This document shows, piece by piece, positions 62,291-64,000 of a DNA stretch of 64,000 nucleotides (within the stretch, counting starts at the first letter, position 1; each line of letters begins with the position of its first letter). The DNA is from Candidatus Sulfopaludibacter sp. SbA3. Lineage in GTDB: Bacteria; Pseudomonadota; Alphaproteobacteria; Caulobacterales; Hyphomonadaceae. The DNA lies in contig CAMEDD010000006.1 in NCBI GenBank assembly GCA_945913285.1, positions 23,834 to 87,833 on the forward strand. The letters are read 5' to 3'. Below the pieces are notes generated by a model that was not told where the DNA came from, did not search any database, and saw nothing but the letters and a program-made list of their open reading frames with translations. The position numbers were made by a program, and so were the translations under genes.

Positions 62291-63792
62291 CGCCGCAGCT
62301 GCTGATCGCCGCAGCCCTCTGCCTGCCGCTGCTGGTCGCGGTTAGCGTCGCGCTTTTCGGCAAGGTGCCGACCCTGCGTGAAGGCGTCACGATCGCCGGG
62401 GCCGTTGCCCTCTTTGCCGTGGTCATCCAGCTCACCTTGCTGGTCGCAGGCGGCGCACGTCCGGAACTTTATATCGGCGAGACCGTTCCCGGCCTCGCGA
62501 TCGCCTTCAAGCTCGAGCCACTCGGCGCGCTCTTCGCGCTCGTCGCGAGCGGGCTGTGGATCGTCAACTCGTTCTATTCGATCGGCTACATGCGCGGCAA
62601 CCGCGAGCGCAACCAGACGCGCTTCTACATCTGGTTCGCGCTGGCCCTCAGCGGCGCGATGGGCGTCGCGATGGCGGGCAATCTCTTCACGCTCTTCATC
62701 TTCTACGAAGTGCTGACGCTCTCGACCTATCCGCTCGTCGCCCACAAGGGCGACGCCGCCGCCCAGCGCGGCGCCCGCACGTATCTCCTCACGCTGCTCG
62801 GCACCTCCATCTGCTTCTTCCTAATGGCGATCATGTGGACGTGGGTCGTTGCCGGCCAGCGGCTGGATTTCATCGAAGGCGGCCTGCTCGCTGATGCTGG
62901 GCTCTCGCCCTTCGTCTCAAGCGCGCTGCTTGTCCTGTTCGTGTTCGGTGTCGGCAAGGCGGCGCTGATGCCGTTCCATTTCTGGCTGCCCAGCGCGATG
63001 GTCGCCCCCACGCCGGTCTCTGCGTTGCTGCACGCCGTCGCAGTCGTGAAGGCCGGCGTTTTCACGGTCATGAAAATCTCCGTGTACATCTTCGGTTTCG
63101 ACCTGTTGCAGGCGACCCCGGCGCGGGATGTACTCCTCGGCGTCGCCGGCTTCACCATCATCGCTGCCTCGCTGATCGCGCTGAGGCAGGATAATCTCAA
63201 GGCCCGGCTCGCGTATTCCACCATAGCGCAGCTCGCCTATGTCACGCTCGGCGCCTTGCTCGCGGTGGAGGCAGGCGCACTCGGCGGCTCGCTGCAGATC
63301 GCGGCACACGCCGCTGCCAAGATCACGCTCTTCATGTGCGCCGGCGCCATCTATGTCGCGACCGGCCTCACCACCGTGTCGAGCATGCAGGGCCTAGGCC
63401 GGAAGATGCCGCTGGTATTCACCGCCTTCTTGATTGCCTCGTTCTCCATCATCGGCCTGCCACCCTTCGGCGGCATGTGGCCGAAATACGAACTGCTGCA
63501 GGGCGCCGCCGATGCGAGCACTGCCTGGATACCCGCTGTGCTGATCGTCTCTGCGCTGCTCAACATCGCCTATCTCTTGCCGGTCGCCATCCTCGGCCTG
63601 ATGCCGCTGCCCGGCACCCCGCCGGCGAAGGAATTCAAGCGCCCGGGCGGCGCGCCTGTGCTCACCGTGGCGGCGCCGCTCTTCACCGCCGCGCTCTGCG
63701 TCGTCCTCTTCATGGCCGCAGGTCCAATCGGCGACTTCCTGCGCCCGGCCTTTGCGGCGGGCAGCGTGCCCGGCCTTGAGGATCTCCGATGA
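62287..63792 (+). CDS. Second NuoL/M/N-family antiporter subunit
   Basis: Protein of 501 aa, about 14 membrane helices. MAGNLFTLFIFYEVLTLSTYPLVAHKG (conserved Glu in the EVL helix) and LMPFHFWLPSAMVAPTPVSALLHAVAVVKAGVF (Lys/His channel region) are closer to NuoM or the N-terminal half of MrpA than to the MrpD paralog. It may replace the missing channel half of MrpA. It overlaps the next gene by 4 bases. Confidence 0.9.
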   Translation: MTPQLLIAAALCLPLLVAVSVALFGKVPTLREGVTIAGAVALFAVVIQLTLLVAGGARPELYIGETVPGLAIAFKLEPLGALFALVASGLWIVNSFYSIGYMRGNRERNQTRFYIWFALALSGAMGVAMAGNLFTLFIFYEVLTLSTYPLVAHKGDAAAQRGARTYLLTLLGTSICFFLMAIMWTWVVAGQRLDFIEGGLLADAGLSPFVSSALLVLFVFGVGKAALMPFHFWLPSAMVAPTPVSALLHAVAVVKAGVFTVMKISVYIFGFDLLQATPARDVLLGVAGFTIIAASLIALRQDNLKARLAYSTIAQLAYVTLGALLAVEAGALGGSLQIAAHAAAKITLFMCAGAIYVATGLTTVSSMQGLGRKMPLVFTAFLIASFSIIGLPPFGGMWPKYELLQGAADASTAWIPAVLIVSALLNIAYLLPVAILGLMPLPGTPPAKEFKRPGGAPVLTVAAPLFTAALCVVLFMAAGPIGDFLRPAFAAGSVPGLEDLR

Positions 63793-64000
63793 CCGACGAC
63801 ACGCCCCCCGTCCGCGACGCGTCCGGCCGCTTCGTCAAGCGCGCAACCGAGACCGTGAACGCCCTGTCGCGCACCAGCGACGAAGGCATCCACCCGATGG
63901 CCAAGGTCCTCTTCGGCTGGACCGAGGCGAAAGGTATCGGCACGATCGTGCTATGTCTCACCGGCTTGCTGTCGGTTCTGCTGATCCTCGCCGACCTTCT
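63789..64000 (+). CDS. Small membrane protein at the end of the Mrp cluster (truncated by the window)
   Basis: The visible 70 residues start at ATG 63789, overlapping the previous stop (ATGA). A hydrophilic Arg/Thr-rich start (DASGRFVKRATETVNALSR) is followed by a hydrophobic helix (GIGTIVLCLTGLLSVLLILA) that is cut by the window edge. It appears to be an accessory member of the Mrp operon; such trailing small membrane ORFs accompany this cluster type in some Alphaproteobacteria, but I cannot name it. Confidence 0.65.
   Translation, partial: MTDDTPPVRDASGRFVKRATETVNALSRTSDEGIHPMAKVLFGWTEAKGIGTIVLCLTGLLSVLLILADL

Noticed and set aside
1..64000. CRISPR arrays, insertion sequences, integrases or prophage genes
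   Set aside because: No regularly spaced repeats, transposase or phage structural motifs were seen on either strand.

Overview
The window is a GC-rich, densely packed bacterial chromosome segment that looks like a member of the Alphaproteobacteria, most probably family Hyphomonadaceae (Hyphomonas/Henriciella-like). The basis is the gene content: a Kdo/lipid A operon, DUF1499, DUF2336, DUF3088 and DUF4345 proteins, a SodC lipoprotein, an alr...radA-cvpA-purF neighbourhood and an E-F-G-A'-B-C-D Mrp antiporter cluster. The family assignment is inference from family content, not from a marker comparison. I see no rRNA, CRISPR array, insertion sequence or prophage. One tRNA (Val, anticodon CAC) is present.

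Layout. 1-4.7 kb: the first codons of a leftward gene, probably tryptophanase, then a zinc-dependent phospholipase C/DUF4332 fusion, a Gfo/Idh/MocA oxidoreductase, two small hypotheticals and a decayed short-chain dehydrogenase pseudogene. 4.7-9.1 kb: an RND efflux pair (adaptor then pump). 9.2-23.8 kb: mostly single housekeeping genes, namely an amidase lipoprotein, SodC, TlyA, a methyltransferase, an outer-membrane barrel, AroC, PdxH, a fatty-acid desaturase with a small coupled membrane protein, a GDPD lipoprotein, an acyl-CoA ligase and a DUF1499 protein. 24.0-28.0 kb: a leftward operon for lipid A/Kdo assembly (DUF374 acyltransferase, WaaA, LpxK, LpxL-like) with abutting or overlapping stop and start codons. 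28.1-33.2 kb: tRNA-Val, a small conserved protein, Gph, GlmU, RpiA and glutathione reductase. 33.2-34.5 kb: one leftward gene encoding an N-terminal TIR-like domain fused to a ParA-type ATPase, the most unusual gene here. 34.7-43.3 kb: class II DAHP synthase, MATE pump, HU, a conserved hypothetical, two oxidoreductases, a CPA2-type antiporter and an SDR. 43.3-55.6 kb: the leftward alr-mlaE-mlaF ... radA-cvpA-purF neighbourhood, interrupted by accessory genes (DUF7684-like gene, TIGR03862-type flavoprotein, PH-like membrane protein, VIT transporter, and an erythromycin-esterase-like lipoprotein between cvpA and purF). 55.7-58.0 kb: two small membrane proteins and a DUF2336 protein. 58.1-64.0 kb: a tightly overlapping Mrp-type Na+/H+ antiporter operon that runs off the right edge.

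Functional themes: outer-membrane and envelope building (LpxK, WaaA, LpxL, DUF374, MlaEF, Alr, GlmU), aromatic and purine entry enzymes (DAHP synthase, AroC, PurF), redox protection (Gor, SodC), and ion/pH homeostasis (Mrp, CPA2). The best candidate for an undescribed system is the lone TIR-ParA fusion at 33235-34518. Its domains are readable from sequence, but any defence function is inference. No similarity searches were run, so family names rest on recognised motifs.
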